64,000 nt of DNA from Desulfovibrio sp. DV (GTDB lineage: Bacteria > Desulfobacterota > Desulfovibrionia > Desulfovibrionales > Desulfovibrionaceae): the NCBI RefSeq assembly GCF_001936595.1, contig NZ_MLBG01000002.1, positions 62,001-126,000 of the forward strand. The letters run 5' to 3'. Position 1 is the first letter of the stretch, and the number at the start of each line of letters is the position of its first letter. Below the pieces are notes generated by a model. That model had not been told where the DNA came from and searched no databases. It saw nothing but the letters and a program-made list of their open reading frames with translations. Shown one piece after another: positions 11,067 through 19,794 of this stretch. Both the position numbers and the translations under genes were made by a program.

Positions 11067-12671
11067 ATGACTGGAACTCTGCGTTGGCGACTGGCCGTGA
11101 TCAGTCTCGTGGCCTTTCTGGGCCTCATCTACATGTTGCCCTCCCTGGGGTCGGTCAAGCAGACTTTTTTGGGCAAATTCCTGCCCGATGACGTCATCAA
11201 TCTGGGCCTTGACCTCAAAGGCGGCATCCACCTCACCCTCGGCGTTGATGTTGACAAGGCCCTGACCACCTCCCTGGCCCAGATGGGTCGCGATATCCGC
11301 GACCAGGCCAAGGAAGAGGGCATTGTCATCCAGCGTCCGGCGACCACGGCCGACGGCAAACAGCTGGAATTCGTCCTGGCCACCCCGGAAAAGCGCGATG
11401 CGCTGGGGAGCTTTCTGTCCAGCCATTTTTCAGTGCTTCACGTGGACAGCGTGAACAGCGCCGCCGAAGGCCGCTTCGTCTACAAGCTGTCGTTCACCCA
11501 GCGCTACAGGGACGACCAGGCCCGCATGACCGTGGATCAGGCCGTCAAGACCATCCGCAACCGCATTGACGAATTCGGCGTGACCGAACCCGACATCCGC
11601 AAGCAGACCGACAACCGCATCCAGATCCAGTTGCCGGGCCTACAGGACCCTGAACGGGCCATCAAGCTGATCGGCAAGACCGCCCACCTGGAGTTCAAGG
11701 TCGTGGATGACACGGCCGATCTGGAAAAAGCCCAGAAGGGCATCGTGCCCCCGGGTGATGAATTGTCCGTGCTGCGCCACAGAAATCCTGACGGCTCCTA
11801 TCTGGAACGGCCCATTGTGCTCAAGGCCGACGCCGTCATGACGGGTGAGAACATTGCCGATGCCCGGGCCAACTTCGATCCCAACAATCAGGCCTACGTG
11901 GCCCTGACCTTCACCCCCGGCGGCTCGCGCCAGTTCGAGCGGGTCACCGGCGAAAACGTCAAAAAGCAGCTGGCCATTGTCCTGGACGGCAAAGTCTATT
12001 CGGCCCCCACCATCCAGGAGAAAATCGGCGGCGGCCGGGCCAGCATCACCGGCCGGTTTTCCACCGAGGAAGCCCGCGATCTGGCCATTGTGCTGCGCGC
12101 CGGCGCGCTGCCGGCCCCGGTCAATATCTTGGAACAGCGCACGGTCGGCCCATCCCTTGGACAGGAATCCATTGAGAAGGGCGTCTATTCGGCTGTGGTC
12201 GGCGGCATCATCGTCATTGCCTTCATGATCATTTACTACGGCGTGGCCGGAGCCGTGGCCGACATGGCCCTGCTGTTCAACCTCGTTCTTATTGTGGCCG
12301 GTCTGGCCGGGTTCGGGGCCACCCTGACCCTGCCGGGCATCGCCGGCATCATCCTGACCATCGGCATGGCCGTTGACGCCAACGTCATCATCTTCGAACG
12401 CATTCGAGAAGAACTGCGCCGGGGCCTGACCGCCCGGTCAGCCGTGGACGTCGGCTACAGCCGCGCCACCCTGACCATCCTCGATGCCAACGTGACCACG
12501 GTCATTGCCGCCGTGGTCCTGTATCAGTTCGGCACCGGCCCCATTCGGGGCTTTGCCGTGACCCTGATCCTTGGCATCGTGGCTTCGATGTTCACGGCCA
12601 TTTTCTTCACCAGGTTCCTCTTCGATCTGTGGCTGTCTAAACGGCCGGCTGACGCGACAATTCACATCTAG
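11067..12671 (+). CDS. secD: Protein translocase subunit SecD
   Basis: A 534-residue SecD: an N-terminal membrane helix (LAVISLVAFLGLIYMLPSL), a large periplasmic region with GLDLKGGIHLTL and the RIDEFGVTEPDI motif, and five C-terminal membrane helices containing GMAVDANVIIFERIREEL. SecD uses the proton gradient to pull substrates through SecYEG. Its usual partner secF is not next to it: a terminator follows within 10 bases and the next gene is a peptidase. It is not a SecDF fusion, since the length fits SecD alone. An AAGGAGAG ribosome-binding site precedes the ATG. Confidence 0.95.
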   Translation: MTGTLRWRLAVISLVAFLGLIYMLPSLGSVKQTFLGKFLPDDVINLGLDLKGGIHLTLGVDVDKALTTSLAQMGRDIRDQAKEEGIVIQRPATTADGKQLEFVLATPEKRDALGSFLSSHFSVLHVDSVNSAAEGRFVYKLSFTQRYRDDQARMTVDQAVKTIRNRIDEFGVTEPDIRKQTDNRIQIQLPGLQDPERAIKLIGKTAHLEFKVVDDTADLEKAQKGIVPPGDELSVLRHRNPDGSYLERPIVLKADAVMTGENIADARANFDPNNQAYVALTFTPGGSRQFERVTGENVKKQLAIVLDGKVYSAPTIQEKIGGGRASITGRFSTEEARDLAIVLRAGALPAPVNILEQRTVGPSLGQESIEKGVYSAVVGGIIVIAFMIIYYGVAGAVADMALLFNLVLIVAGLAGFGATLTLPGIAGIILTIGMAVDANVIIFERIREELRRGLTARSAVDVGYSRATLTILDANVTTVIAAVVLYQFGTGPIRGFAVTLILGIVASMFTAIFFTRFLFDLWLSKRPADATIHI

Positions 12672-12678
12672 GTTCCAC

Positions 12679-12702
12679 GGCCCCCGCAAGGGGGCCTTTC
12701 TT
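12679..12702 (+). terminator. Intrinsic terminator after secD
   Basis: A 7-bp all-GC stem (12679-12685 with 12690-12696), a GCAA tetraloop, then TTTCTT. It cleanly ends the yajC-secD unit. Confidence 0.85.
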
Positions 12703-12711
12703 GTTGGGGAT

Positions 12712-12740
12712 TTGACCGCCAGGCCAACCGATCGTACAGT
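12712..12740 (+). promoter_or_regulatory. Candidate sigma-70 promoter for the S9 peptidase gene
   Basis: TTGACC (12712-12717), 17-base spacer, TACAGT (12735-12740), located 30 bases before the GTG start and directly after the secD terminator. Confidence 0.55.
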
Positions 12741-12769
12741 GGCGGCCACTGTTTGAAACGAGGTCCTTT

Positions 12770-14863
12770 GTGCCCCATTTTGCCGTCCGACGTCTGCTGA
12801 CCGGCCTTGTCGCCCTGGCGCTCCCTTGGTTTGCGACCTGGACTGCCGCGGCCGAGTCGGGGAAAGCCTTCGACATCGACGACATGTTGCGCGTGGCCAT
12901 GGTCAATGACGTGCGCGTGGCTCCCGATGGCCGGCGAGCCGCCTTTGTCGTCACCCGCAGCGCCATGCAGGGCGATGCCGGGGAACTCTCCTCGCGCATC
13001 TATCTGGCCGACCCGGCCAAAGGAACCGCCAAGCCCGTCACGCCGGAAAAAGAGACCTGCGACAAGCCGCGTTTTTCTCCGGACGGCTCAAAATTGGCCT
13101 ATACCGTTGCCGGCGAAAACACCCTTGACCTCTACATCCTTCAGACTGCCACGGGCCAGACCCGCCGCCTCGCCGGCAGCTACGAAGATATCCTGGACCT
13201 GGCTTTTTCCCCGGACGGCAAGTCCCTGGCCCTGTCTGTGACCACGGCCGGCAAGACGACCGAGGCGCGGCAATCCGGCTGCGATGCCGAGGTGGAGGTG
13301 TTCGACAGCGACGTCGGGGTGGCCAGTCTCGCCCTCCTGCCCCTGGGATCGGGCGGCCAGCCCCGTCCCCTGGTCACCAACCGTGATGTGGGGGCCTTCG
13401 CGTTCTCCCCAGACGGCCGGCACATTGTCTTTGAGACCACCGATCCGGCCACACCGCCCCGGGGGCGGCACAGCACCTCCCCGATCAGCCGTTCCGACCC
13501 GGTCGATGCCGCCAATACCGACATCGCAGTGGTTGATGTGGCCCGTGGAACGGTGCGCCTGCTGGCTGCCACCGAGGCCTCGGAAAATACCCCCTGTGTT
13601 TCCCCGGATGCCGCGACAGTGGCCTATGTCGCAACCGCGGCACCCGGTTTTTATTACAGCGCCGGCCGGGTCATGGTGGTGCCCCTGGCCGGAGGCCAGC
13701 CTCGGGCCTTGGCCCAGACCCCCAATGCCCGCCCGGAACTCCTGGGCTGGGCCAGTGACGGCCAAAGCCTTCTGGTTCGCGAGGCCGAGGGAACAACCTC
13801 CGTGCTCTACGCCCTGCCGGCAAGCGGCGAGGCCCCGCAGCGTTTTTCCGACACCCCCCATGTTGTCGCCCAGGCCGCGCTGTCCCCCGGCGGCCGCCAT
13901 CTTGGACTGGTTCTGACCGACACCGATCTGCCGCCCGAAGTCTTCCTGACCCCGGCCGACCGGTTTGCCCCCCGGGTGATTTCTTCGGTCAACAGCGCCT
14001 TTGCCACATTTCGGACTGCCCGTTCCGTCGTCGTGCACTGGCAGTCTGCCGACGGCACACCCATCGAAGGCCTGTACATCCCGCCGGTGGCAGCCGCCAA
14101 AGGCCCACCGCCGCTTTTGATCGAACTGCACGGCGGCCCGGCCCAGGCCGCGCAGCGGATCTACGTTGGTGCTCTGGACAGCTACCCCCTGGCTGTTTTT
14201 TCCGAGCGCGGCTACGCCATTTTCCAGCCCAATGTCCGTGGCTCCGATGGCTATGGGCCGCAGTTTCGCCGGGCCATCGTCAGCGATTGGGGGGGCAAGG
14301 ATTTCGAGGACCTGCAGACCGGGATTGATGCGCTCATTGCCCGCGGACTGGCCGACCCCAACCGCCTGGGCATCATGGGCTGGAGCTACGGCGGCTATCT
14401 GACCGCCTGGGCCATCGGCCATACCGACCGCTTCGCCGCGGCCTCCATCGGGGCAGGCATCACCAACCTGACCAGCCTGTGCGGCAGTATGGATCTGCCG
14501 GATTTCATTCCGCTGTATTTCGGCGGCGAGGCCTATGAGCGATTCGACTTCCTGTTTGACCGCTCACCGCTCAAATACGCCGCCTCGATCAAGACACCGA
14601 CTCTCTTCCAGCATGGCATAAGCGACGAGCGGGTCCCTTTTACCCAGGCCCTGGAACTCTATACCGCCTTGTCGCGGCGCGACGTCGTCACCCGTCTGGC
14701 CGCCTATCCCCGAAGCGGCCACGACATCACCGAACCGGGCCTGCTGCGGGACCTCATGGTGCGAAACCTTGACTGGTTCACCAAATTCGTGCCGGTTGGC
14801 GGCCAGGCCTCTCCCGGTGCCCCTGCCGCCGCACCGGCTGCCGGGCCACCGGGCAACGGCTAG
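12770..14863 (+). CDS. Exported S9-family (prolyl oligopeptidase-like) peptidase
   Basis: A 697-residue protein. A signal peptide (to about residue 27, AAA-ES) is followed by a TolB-like beta-propeller with repeated FSPDG motifs (about residues 40-400) and an alpha/beta-hydrolase domain with the nucleophile Ser in GWSYGGYL (near residue 539), an Asp in GISDERVPF and a His in SGHDI. The family cleaves short peptides, often as dipeptidyl or acylaminoacyl peptidases; here it should act in the periplasm. The start is GTG at 12770 behind a GAGG. The tail is Ala/Pro/Gly-rich. The following exported-protein gene starts 5 bases after its stop. Confidence 0.88.
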   Translation: MPHFAVRRLLTGLVALALPWFATWTAAAESGKAFDIDDMLRVAMVNDVRVAPDGRRAAFVVTRSAMQGDAGELSSRIYLADPAKGTAKPVTPEKETCDKPRFSPDGSKLAYTVAGENTLDLYILQTATGQTRRLAGSYEDILDLAFSPDGKSLALSVTTAGKTTEARQSGCDAEVEVFDSDVGVASLALLPLGSGGQPRPLVTNRDVGAFAFSPDGRHIVFETTDPATPPRGRHSTSPISRSDPVDAANTDIAVVDVARGTVRLLAATEASENTPCVSPDAATVAYVATAAPGFYYSAGRVMVVPLAGGQPRALAQTPNARPELLGWASDGQSLLVREAEGTTSVLYALPASGEAPQRFSDTPHVVAQAALSPGGRHLGLVLTDTDLPPEVFLTPADRFAPRVISSVNSAFATFRTARSVVVHWQSADGTPIEGLYIPPVAAAKGPPPLLIELHGGPAQAAQRIYVGALDSYPLAVFSERGYAIFQPNVRGSDGYGPQFRRAIVSDWGGKDFEDLQTGIDALIARGLADPNRLGIMGWSYGGYLTAWAIGHTDRFAAASIGAGITNLTSLCGSMDLPDFIPLYFGGEAYERFDFLFDRSPLKYAASIKTPTLFQHGISDERVPFTQALELYTALSRRDVVTRLAAYPRSGHDITEPGLLRDLMVRNLDWFTKFVPVGGQASPGAPAAAPAAGPPGNG

Positions 14864-14868
14864 CGGGC

Positions 14869-15735
14869 ATGGCCGTGCCTGGGCAGAGCCTGCCGCGCCG
14901 GACCGGGGGTCGCCTGTTGTGGCTGGCCTGTCTGCTGCTGCTCGTAAGCGGTGTGGCTGCGGCCGAGGACGGACCGTTTGAAATGTCGGCCACGGTGCGT
15001 TCCCTGGGCTACCGGGACATGCGTGAGCCGGTTTCCTTTACGCCTTCAGCCGCTTATGTGCCCCAGCACGGCGGCTGGACCCGTAGTTGGACCGAGCAAC
15101 GGGCCTACGCCGGCGTATTGTATCGGGTGCTCGACCGGCGGCATGTCGTGGTGTCGGTCGGTGGGCATCTTGGGACGGCGGCGGGCGTTTTTGAAGCCAA
15201 GAACGTCGGCCAGGGCTTTGCCGAGTTGTGGCAGACCCGGCCGGCGTTCCTGTGGGGACCTTGCGCCCGGGTGGTCGTTCGGGAGGGCCCGGGGGAGGGG
15301 GTGTTTGCCCGGCTGGACTATGCCTTTTTTTCCGCTGCCGCAGCCGAAACCCGGGAAGAGGTGTCCAGCCCTTCCGGCGTCGGGACACCCCCTGCGGCCC
15401 GGGACGCTTTTTTTGCCTGGACCAGCCATGAAGCGACCGCTGCCCTCGGCTACGACTTTGGCCGCGTCAGCGCCAGCGCCGGTCTGTCCCTGATCGCCTT
15501 TCGCCTGGACAAGCGGCTCACCCACCACGTCGATCCCACCGGGGCCACAGGCAATGCCCTGGCTGCCATCCTGGCGCTCAATGCCTTCCCCAGCCACTAC
15601 GTCTACCAACCCCGATGCCTTCTGGCTCCGGTCCTTGGCTTGGCCTTTCGTCCGACCGCCCGGCTGGCCCTGGAAGGGAGCATCCGGCCAACGGACCAGC
15701 CCGACGTGGCCCTGCGCCTGATGCTTGCCTTCTAG
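14869..15735 (+). CDS. Exported protein of unknown function, possible outer-membrane beta-barrel
   Basis: A 288-residue protein with an N-terminal signal peptide (LLWLACLLLLVSGVAAAED) and a mature part full of alternating aromatic/polar short strands (for example LYRVLDRRHVVVSVGGHLG and LAFRPTARLALEGSIRP). It ends in the aromatic residue Phe (RLMLAF), as many outer-membrane barrels do. I do not recognise a named family. It lies 5 bases after the exported S9 peptidase, so the two may act together at the cell envelope; that is inference. Confidence 0.6.
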   Translation: MAVPGQSLPRRTGGRLLWLACLLLLVSGVAAAEDGPFEMSATVRSLGYRDMREPVSFTPSAAYVPQHGGWTRSWTEQRAYAGVLYRVLDRRHVVVSVGGHLGTAAGVFEAKNVGQGFAELWQTRPAFLWGPCARVVVREGPGEGVFARLDYAFFSAAAAETREEVSSPSGVGTPPAARDAFFAWTSHEATAALGYDFGRVSASAGLSLIAFRLDKRLTHHVDPTGATGNALAAILALNAFPSHYVYQPRCLLAPVLGLAFRPTARLALEGSIRPTDQPDVALRLMLAF

Positions 15736-15879
15736 ATAGCGGGCATCTGCTTGTCGACGCGGGCTGGACTAAATTGTCATCTTTGCGTGTTACTATATTG
15801 AACATCGTCTGAATTTGGGGTACCTTTCTGGTGCGTCGTGCTGGATACTGACGCTAAAACATGGAAAGGAGACTGCATA

Positions 15880-16659
15880 ATGCGCCTATCCCGTCTTCCC
15901 CTGGCCCTGGCCGCCCTGGCCCTTTCCGCCAGCCCGGCCCTGGCCCACTTCGGCATGATCATCCCGTCGGCGGACGTGGTCAGCGACAAAAGCAAGGCCA
16001 AGGTGGAGCTTGCGATCTCCTTTTCCCACCCCATGGCAGGCAACGGCATGGACATGGCCAAGCCCAAGGCCTTTGGCGTCAAGGACGGCGACCAGAAAAC
16101 CGACCTGCTCCCCACGCTCAAGCCCGCCAAGATCATGGACCATGCCGCCTGGACCGGGGAGTTCACCTTCAAAAAGCCCGGTGTCGGCACCTTTTTCCTT
16201 GTTCCGGAACCGTATTTTGAGCCGGCCGAGGACAAGTTCATCGAGCACCTGACCAAGGTGGTGGTGCCGTCCTTTGGCGAGGAAGAGGGCTGGGATGCGC
16301 CGGTCGGGTTGGCCGCCGAGATCGTGCCGCTCACCCGTCCTTTCGGCAATTATGCCGGCAACGTCTTTACGGGCAAGGTGCTCATTGACGGCAAGCCGGC
16401 CGCCGATGTTGCGGTGGAAGTGGAATTTTACAACAAGGACAAGGCTTACGAGGCACCCAATGACTATCTGGTCACCCAGGTGGTCAAGACCGATGCCAAC
16501 GGCGTGTTCAACTACGCCGTGCCCTTTGCCGGCTGGTGGGGCTTTGCCGCCCTGACTGATGCCCCGGAAACCATGCAAAAGGACGGGGCCGACAAGAAGA
16601 TCGAGCGCGGAGCGGTTTTGTGGACCAAGTTCGTTGAACCCAAACGCAAGAAGAAGTAG
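15880..16659 (+). CDS. nikK: Nickel transporter periplasmic component NikK (DUF4198 family)
   Basis: About 259 residues, starting with a signal peptide (LALAALALSASPALAHFG). After cleavage the mature N-terminus exposes a His (AHFGMIIPS). The DUF4198 features include KPAADVAVEVEFYN and a late TDANGVFNYAVPFAGWWGFAAL. In delta-proteobacteria this protein is the NikK part of nickel-specific ECF transporters and is thought to deliver Ni2+ to the membrane core. The start at 15880 follows GGAAAGGAG; an upstream in-frame ATT/CTG region is ignored. First gene of nikKMLQO. Confidence 0.85.
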   Translation: MRLSRLPLALAALALSASPALAHFGMIIPSADVVSDKSKAKVELAISFSHPMAGNGMDMAKPKAFGVKDGDQKTDLLPTLKPAKIMDHAAWTGEFTFKKPGVGTFFLVPEPYFEPAEDKFIEHLTKVVVPSFGEEEGWDAPVGLAAEIVPLTRPFGNYAGNVFTGKVLIDGKPAADVAVEVEFYNKDKAYEAPNDYLVTQVVKTDANGVFNYAVPFAGWWGFAALTDAPETMQKDGADKKIERGAVLWTKFVEPKRKKK

Positions 16660-16734
16660 AACAAACCGCCTTGCCGGGGACAGCGGGACCGTACCTGTCC
16701 CCGGCTGCTCGGACCTTCTACCCCGGGACGACCA

Positions 16735-17343
16735 ATGCATATCTCCGAAGGCGTACTCTCCGGGCCGGTTCTGGCCGGCGGCTGGGCCCTGGCCGCTGTC
16801 GGCACGACCCTGGGGCTCAAACGCCTGGACTACGATCGCCTGATGACCGTGGCCATTTTGTCGGCCGCTTTTTTTGTGGGGTCGCTTATCCATGTGCCCA
16901 TCGGCCCGGTGAGCGCCCACCTGATCCTAAACGGTCTGCTCGGGGCCATCCTCGGACTTGCCGCTTTCCCGGCCATCTGCGTAGCCTTGCTGCTCCAGGC
17001 CGTGCTGTTTCAGTACGGCGGTCTTGTGGTCCTCGGTGTCAATACCTTTGACATGGCCTTTCCGGCCGTGGCTTGCTCCCTGATCTTTGGACCATGGTTG
17101 CGCAGCACCGGAACCATGCGCACGGTGGGCGCGTTTTGCTGCGGCTTTTTCGCCGTGCTCCTGGCCGCGCTGTTGACTGCCGGTGCGCTGGCCCTGTCCG
17201 GCGAGGCCTTCATGACCACGGCCACGGCCATTTTCCTGGCCCACCTGCCCATCATGGCCGTGGAAGGGGTCATCACCGCCATGGCCGTGGGCTTTTTAGC
17301 CAAAGTGCGGCCCGAGTTGCTGGCCATCCGTCTGGCCGGCTGA
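16735..17343 (+). CDS. nikM: Nickel/cobalt ECF transporter substrate-binding membrane protein NikM (CbiM family)
   Basis: A 202-residue polytopic protein starting MHISEGVLSGPVLAGGWA. The conserved N-terminal Met-His of CbiM/NikM proteins is itself a metal ligand. Further family motifs are HVPIGPVSAHLILNGLLGAILG and FQYGGLVVLGVNTF. It is the S-component that binds the metal ion within the membrane. CbiM and NikM cannot be separated by this sequence alone; NikK and NikL neighbours and no cobalamin genes favour nickel. Confidence 0.88.
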   Translation: MHISEGVLSGPVLAGGWALAAVGTTLGLKRLDYDRLMTVAILSAAFFVGSLIHVPIGPVSAHLILNGLLGAILGLAAFPAICVALLLQAVLFQYGGLVVLGVNTFDMAFPAVACSLIFGPWLRSTGTMRTVGAFCCGFFAVLLAALLTAGALALSGEAFMTTATAIFLAHLPIMAVEGVITAMAVGFLAKVRPELLAIRLAG

Positions 17344-17362
17344 GGACTGCCAAGGAGCCCTT

Positions 17363-18064
17363 ATGTCCCGTTTGTTTCCGCGTCTCCCGGCCTTTGTCTG
17401 GGCGGCGATCCTCTTCGTCGTCTCGGCCGGGCCGGCCCAGGCCCACCGGGTCAACGTGTTTGCCTATGTCGAAGGGGATGACGTGGTGGTGGAGTGCAGC
17501 TACAACCGCACCGACCGTGTGCGCTTTGGCGACATCGAGGTTGCCAACGCGGCCACGGGTGCGCTGTATCTGACCGGAAAAACCGACGAGAAGGGCTCTT
17601 TCCGTTTCCCGGTGCCGCTTGCAGCCCGGGCGGCCAAGGCTGACCTGCGCATCGTTTTGCGGGCCGGCGAGGGCCATCAAAACGAAGGGGTGGTCAAGGC
17701 TGCGGAATACCTGGCCGTAGCGCCGGTTGCAGTTGTGACGACGCCAGCCACGGTTGCGGCATCACCGGTCCCAACCACCAGCCCGGATGCGCCTACCGTT
17801 GCCGGGAAACCGGCCCAGACCCCGCCGGCCGCAGCGCCTGTCGCCCTCCAGGCCGGCCCGCCGGTGGTCGCCCTGGATCCGGCCGCCCTGGAAGCCATCG
17901 TCGAAGCGGCGGTCGAAAAAAAAATCGCGCCGCTTCGGGCCATCCTGGTGCGTGAAGAGGAGAAAGGACCTGGGCTGACGCAAATCATTGGCGGTATCGG
18001 CTGGCTGGTCGGTCTGGCCGGCATTGCCGCCTATTTCGGCAGCCGGAGACGTCCCGGCGCATGA
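17363..18064 (+). CDS. nikL: Nickel transporter accessory protein NikL
   Basis: A 233-residue protein with a signal peptide ending near AQA and a mature N-terminus HRVNVFAYVEGDDVVVECSY, typical of NikL; the His after cleavage may bind metal. A Pro/Ala/Thr-rich linker follows (about residues 115-165), then a C-terminal membrane helix (IIGGIGWLVGLAGIAAYFG). It takes the place that CbiN has in cobalt transporters. Its stop overlaps the nikQ ATG (ATGA). Confidence 0.8.
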   Translation: MSRLFPRLPAFVWAAILFVVSAGPAQAHRVNVFAYVEGDDVVVECSYNRTDRVRFGDIEVANAATGALYLTGKTDEKGSFRFPVPLAARAAKADLRIVLRAGEGHQNEGVVKAAEYLAVAPVAVVTTPATVAASPVPTTSPDAPTVAGKPAQTPPAAAPVALQAGPPVVALDPAALEAIVEAAVEKKIAPLRAILVREEEKGPGLTQIIGGIGWLVGLAGIAAYFGSRRRPGA

Positions 18065-18828
18065 TCGACGACCAACTTGCCACTGGAACCTCGCCCATCC
18101 ACGGGCTGGACGCCCGCTGCCGGCTGGCGGCCTGCCTGCTCCTGTCCGTTGTTGCCGCGCTGGCCCAAAACCAGCAGACCGCGCTGGTCATTCTCGCCGC
18201 CGGGCTGCTCCTGACCGCCCTGTCCGGGGCCTCGTTTGGGGCTGTGCTGCGCCGGGCGGCAGCCATCAATGTCTTCATCCTGTTTCTCTGGCTCTTTGTT
18301 CCGCTTTCCACCCCCGGGGTGCCGCTGTGGCAAGGGTTTGGCCTGACCATCAGCCGGCAGGGCGTCTCCCTGGCCTGGCTGGTGACGCTCAAGGCCAATG
18401 CGGTTTTTTTCTGCGTCCTGTCACTGTTGGCCACCATCCCGGCCCCGGCCCTGGGGCGGGCCATGACCGCCCTTGGGGTCCCGGCCAAATTTTCCTTTCT
18501 GTTTGTCTTTACCTACCGCTATCTCCACGTCATTGCAGAGGAATATGACCGGTTGGTGACTGCGGCCCGCTTGAGGGGCTTTGTCCCGGCAACGGACGGG
18601 CGCACCTATCGCACCTATGCCGCCCTGGTCGCCATGGTTCTGGTGCGCAGCTACGACCGGTCCCAGCGCGTCTATCAGGCCATGCTGCTGCGGGGGTTCA
18701 CCGGGCTTTTTCCGTGCCTCAACCGGTTTCGGGCCGGTCGCCGGGATATGCTCTTTCTTCTTGCCGCCGGGGCCGTGGCCGGGCTTGCGGCCTTTCTCGA
18801 AGTACGGGCCAGGAGTGGGAATGTCTGA
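18061..18828 (+). CDS. nikQ: Nickel ECF transporter transmembrane component NikQ (CbiQ family)
   Basis: A 255-residue membrane protein of the CbiQ/EcfT family. It starts with a characteristic DARCRLAACLLLSV stretch and carries the coupling-helix motifs ARLRGFV and LLRGFTGLFP, which contact the ATPase. It joins the substrate-binding NikM to NikO. It overlaps nikL by 4 bases and nikO by 8 bases, so production of the subunits is coupled. Confidence 0.9.
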   Translation: MIDDQLATGTSPIHGLDARCRLAACLLLSVVAALAQNQQTALVILAAGLLLTALSGASFGAVLRRAAAINVFILFLWLFVPLSTPGVPLWQGFGLTISRQGVSLAWLVTLKANAVFFCVLSLLATIPAPALGRAMTALGVPAKFSFLFVFTYRYLHVIAEEYDRLVTAARLRGFVPATDGRTYRTYAALVAMVLVRSYDRSQRVYQAMLLRGFTGLFPCLNRFRAGRRDMLFLLAAGAVAGLAAFLEVRARSGNV

Positions 18829-19546
18829 ACCGTTACTTGAACTGTCGCAGGTGTCTTTCACCTATCCGGGAGCGGCGGGCGCCGTGCTGGAAGCGTTGGA
18901 TTTGCGCTTCGAGGCCACGCAGCGCATCGGGCTTTTCGGACCAAACGGGTCGGGCAAGACCACGCTGCTCCATGTGATCATGGGGCTTTTGCGCCCCCAG
19001 TCCGGCATGGTGCGGCACAAAGGGCGGGAAGTGGCGACCGAGCGTGATTTCCGGGAGGTGCGGCGCAGCATCGGCATGTTGCTGCAAAACGCCGACGATC
19101 AGATTATTTACCCGACCGTCCTTGACGACGTGGCCTTCGGACCCCTCAACCGGGGCCTGCCCGGCGAGGCTGCCCGGGAATTGGCCGAACAGACCCTGGC
19201 CATGCTCGGCCTTGAGGGCTTCGGCGACCGGCTGGCCCATCGCCTGTCCGGCGGCGAAAAAAAACTGGTGTCCCTGGCCGGGGTCCTGGCCATGGAGCCT
19301 GATGCCCTGCTTCTGGACGAACCGACCGGGGGGCTTGATCCCGCCACCCGGGAACGGCTGGTCGAAATTCTGGAGCGTCTCGGCAAACCCATGATCATTA
19401 TTTCCCACGATTGGGATTTCCTGGCCCACGTGACCGACACCTACTATTCCATCGGAAACGGCCGCCTGATCCGCAACCCGGATCTCATCCTGCACCGCCA
19501 TGTCCACGGCCACCCCATGGGCGACCACGAGCATCATCATCACTAG
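18821..19546 (+). CDS. nikO: Nickel ECF transporter ATP-binding protein NikO (CbiO family), His-rich tail
   Basis: A 241-residue ABC ATPase: Walker A GPNGSGKTT, Q-loop LLQNADDQIIYPTVLDDVAFGP (typical of ECF ATPases), signature LSGGEKKLVSLAGVLAM, Walker B ALLLDEPTGGLDP and switch ISHDWDF. The last 20 residues are His-rich and end in HEHHHH, a likely metal-binding or storage tail that fits nickel. The ATG at 18821 lies within the end of nikQ. Last gene of the operon; no clear terminator follows. Confidence 0.92.
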   Translation: MSEPLLELSQVSFTYPGAAGAVLEALDLRFEATQRIGLFGPNGSGKTTLLHVIMGLLRPQSGMVRHKGREVATERDFREVRRSIGMLLQNADDQIIYPTVLDDVAFGPLNRGLPGEAARELAEQTLAMLGLEGFGDRLAHRLSGGEKKLVSLAGVLAMEPDALLLDEPTGGLDPATRERLVEILERLGKPMIIISHDWDFLAHVTDTYYSIGNGRLIRNPDLILHRHVHGHPMGDHEHHHH

Positions 19547-19721
19547 AGCGATCTGTTTTCCCGGTTTCGTCTTCGCCGGCCATGTCCCCTCTGCCGCGGC
19601 CAGCGGCAGGGCAGGGGGAAAGATACCAAAACGGTCCTGTGCTTGGCTTGGCGCCTGAAGCGGGAGCAAAGCGCGAGGCAGGCACCGGATGGGACATTCC
19701 GGACGCAGGGATACCAACGCA

Positions 19722-19761
19722 AAGGGCGCGCTGCCGGGAAAAGCCACGGCAGCGCGCCCTT
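19722..19761. terminator. Perfect 15-bp GC-rich hairpin downstream of cheZ
   Basis: Positions 19722-19736 and 19747-19761 are perfect inverted complements with a 10-base loop, 34 bases beyond the cheZ stop. On the minus strand no strong T-run follows, so it may be a weak terminator or an RNA 3'-end stabiliser. The rest of the 19547-19794 gap shows only a second, short 7-bp hairpin (19591-19609). Confidence 0.55.
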
Positions 19762-19794
19762 GAGGCACGGGGTCAGGGTTGCCGGACCGCTGCG

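Noticed and set aside
15787-15793. GTGTTAC, a possible NikR half-site upstream of nikK
   Set aside because: The matching second half at the expected distance is absent, so a NikR operator is not supported by the sequence.
15736-15879. Possible cobalamin or nickel/cobalt riboswitch before the transporter operon
   Set aside because: The gap is only 144 bases and I see no recognisable riboswitch core or strong conserved pairing.
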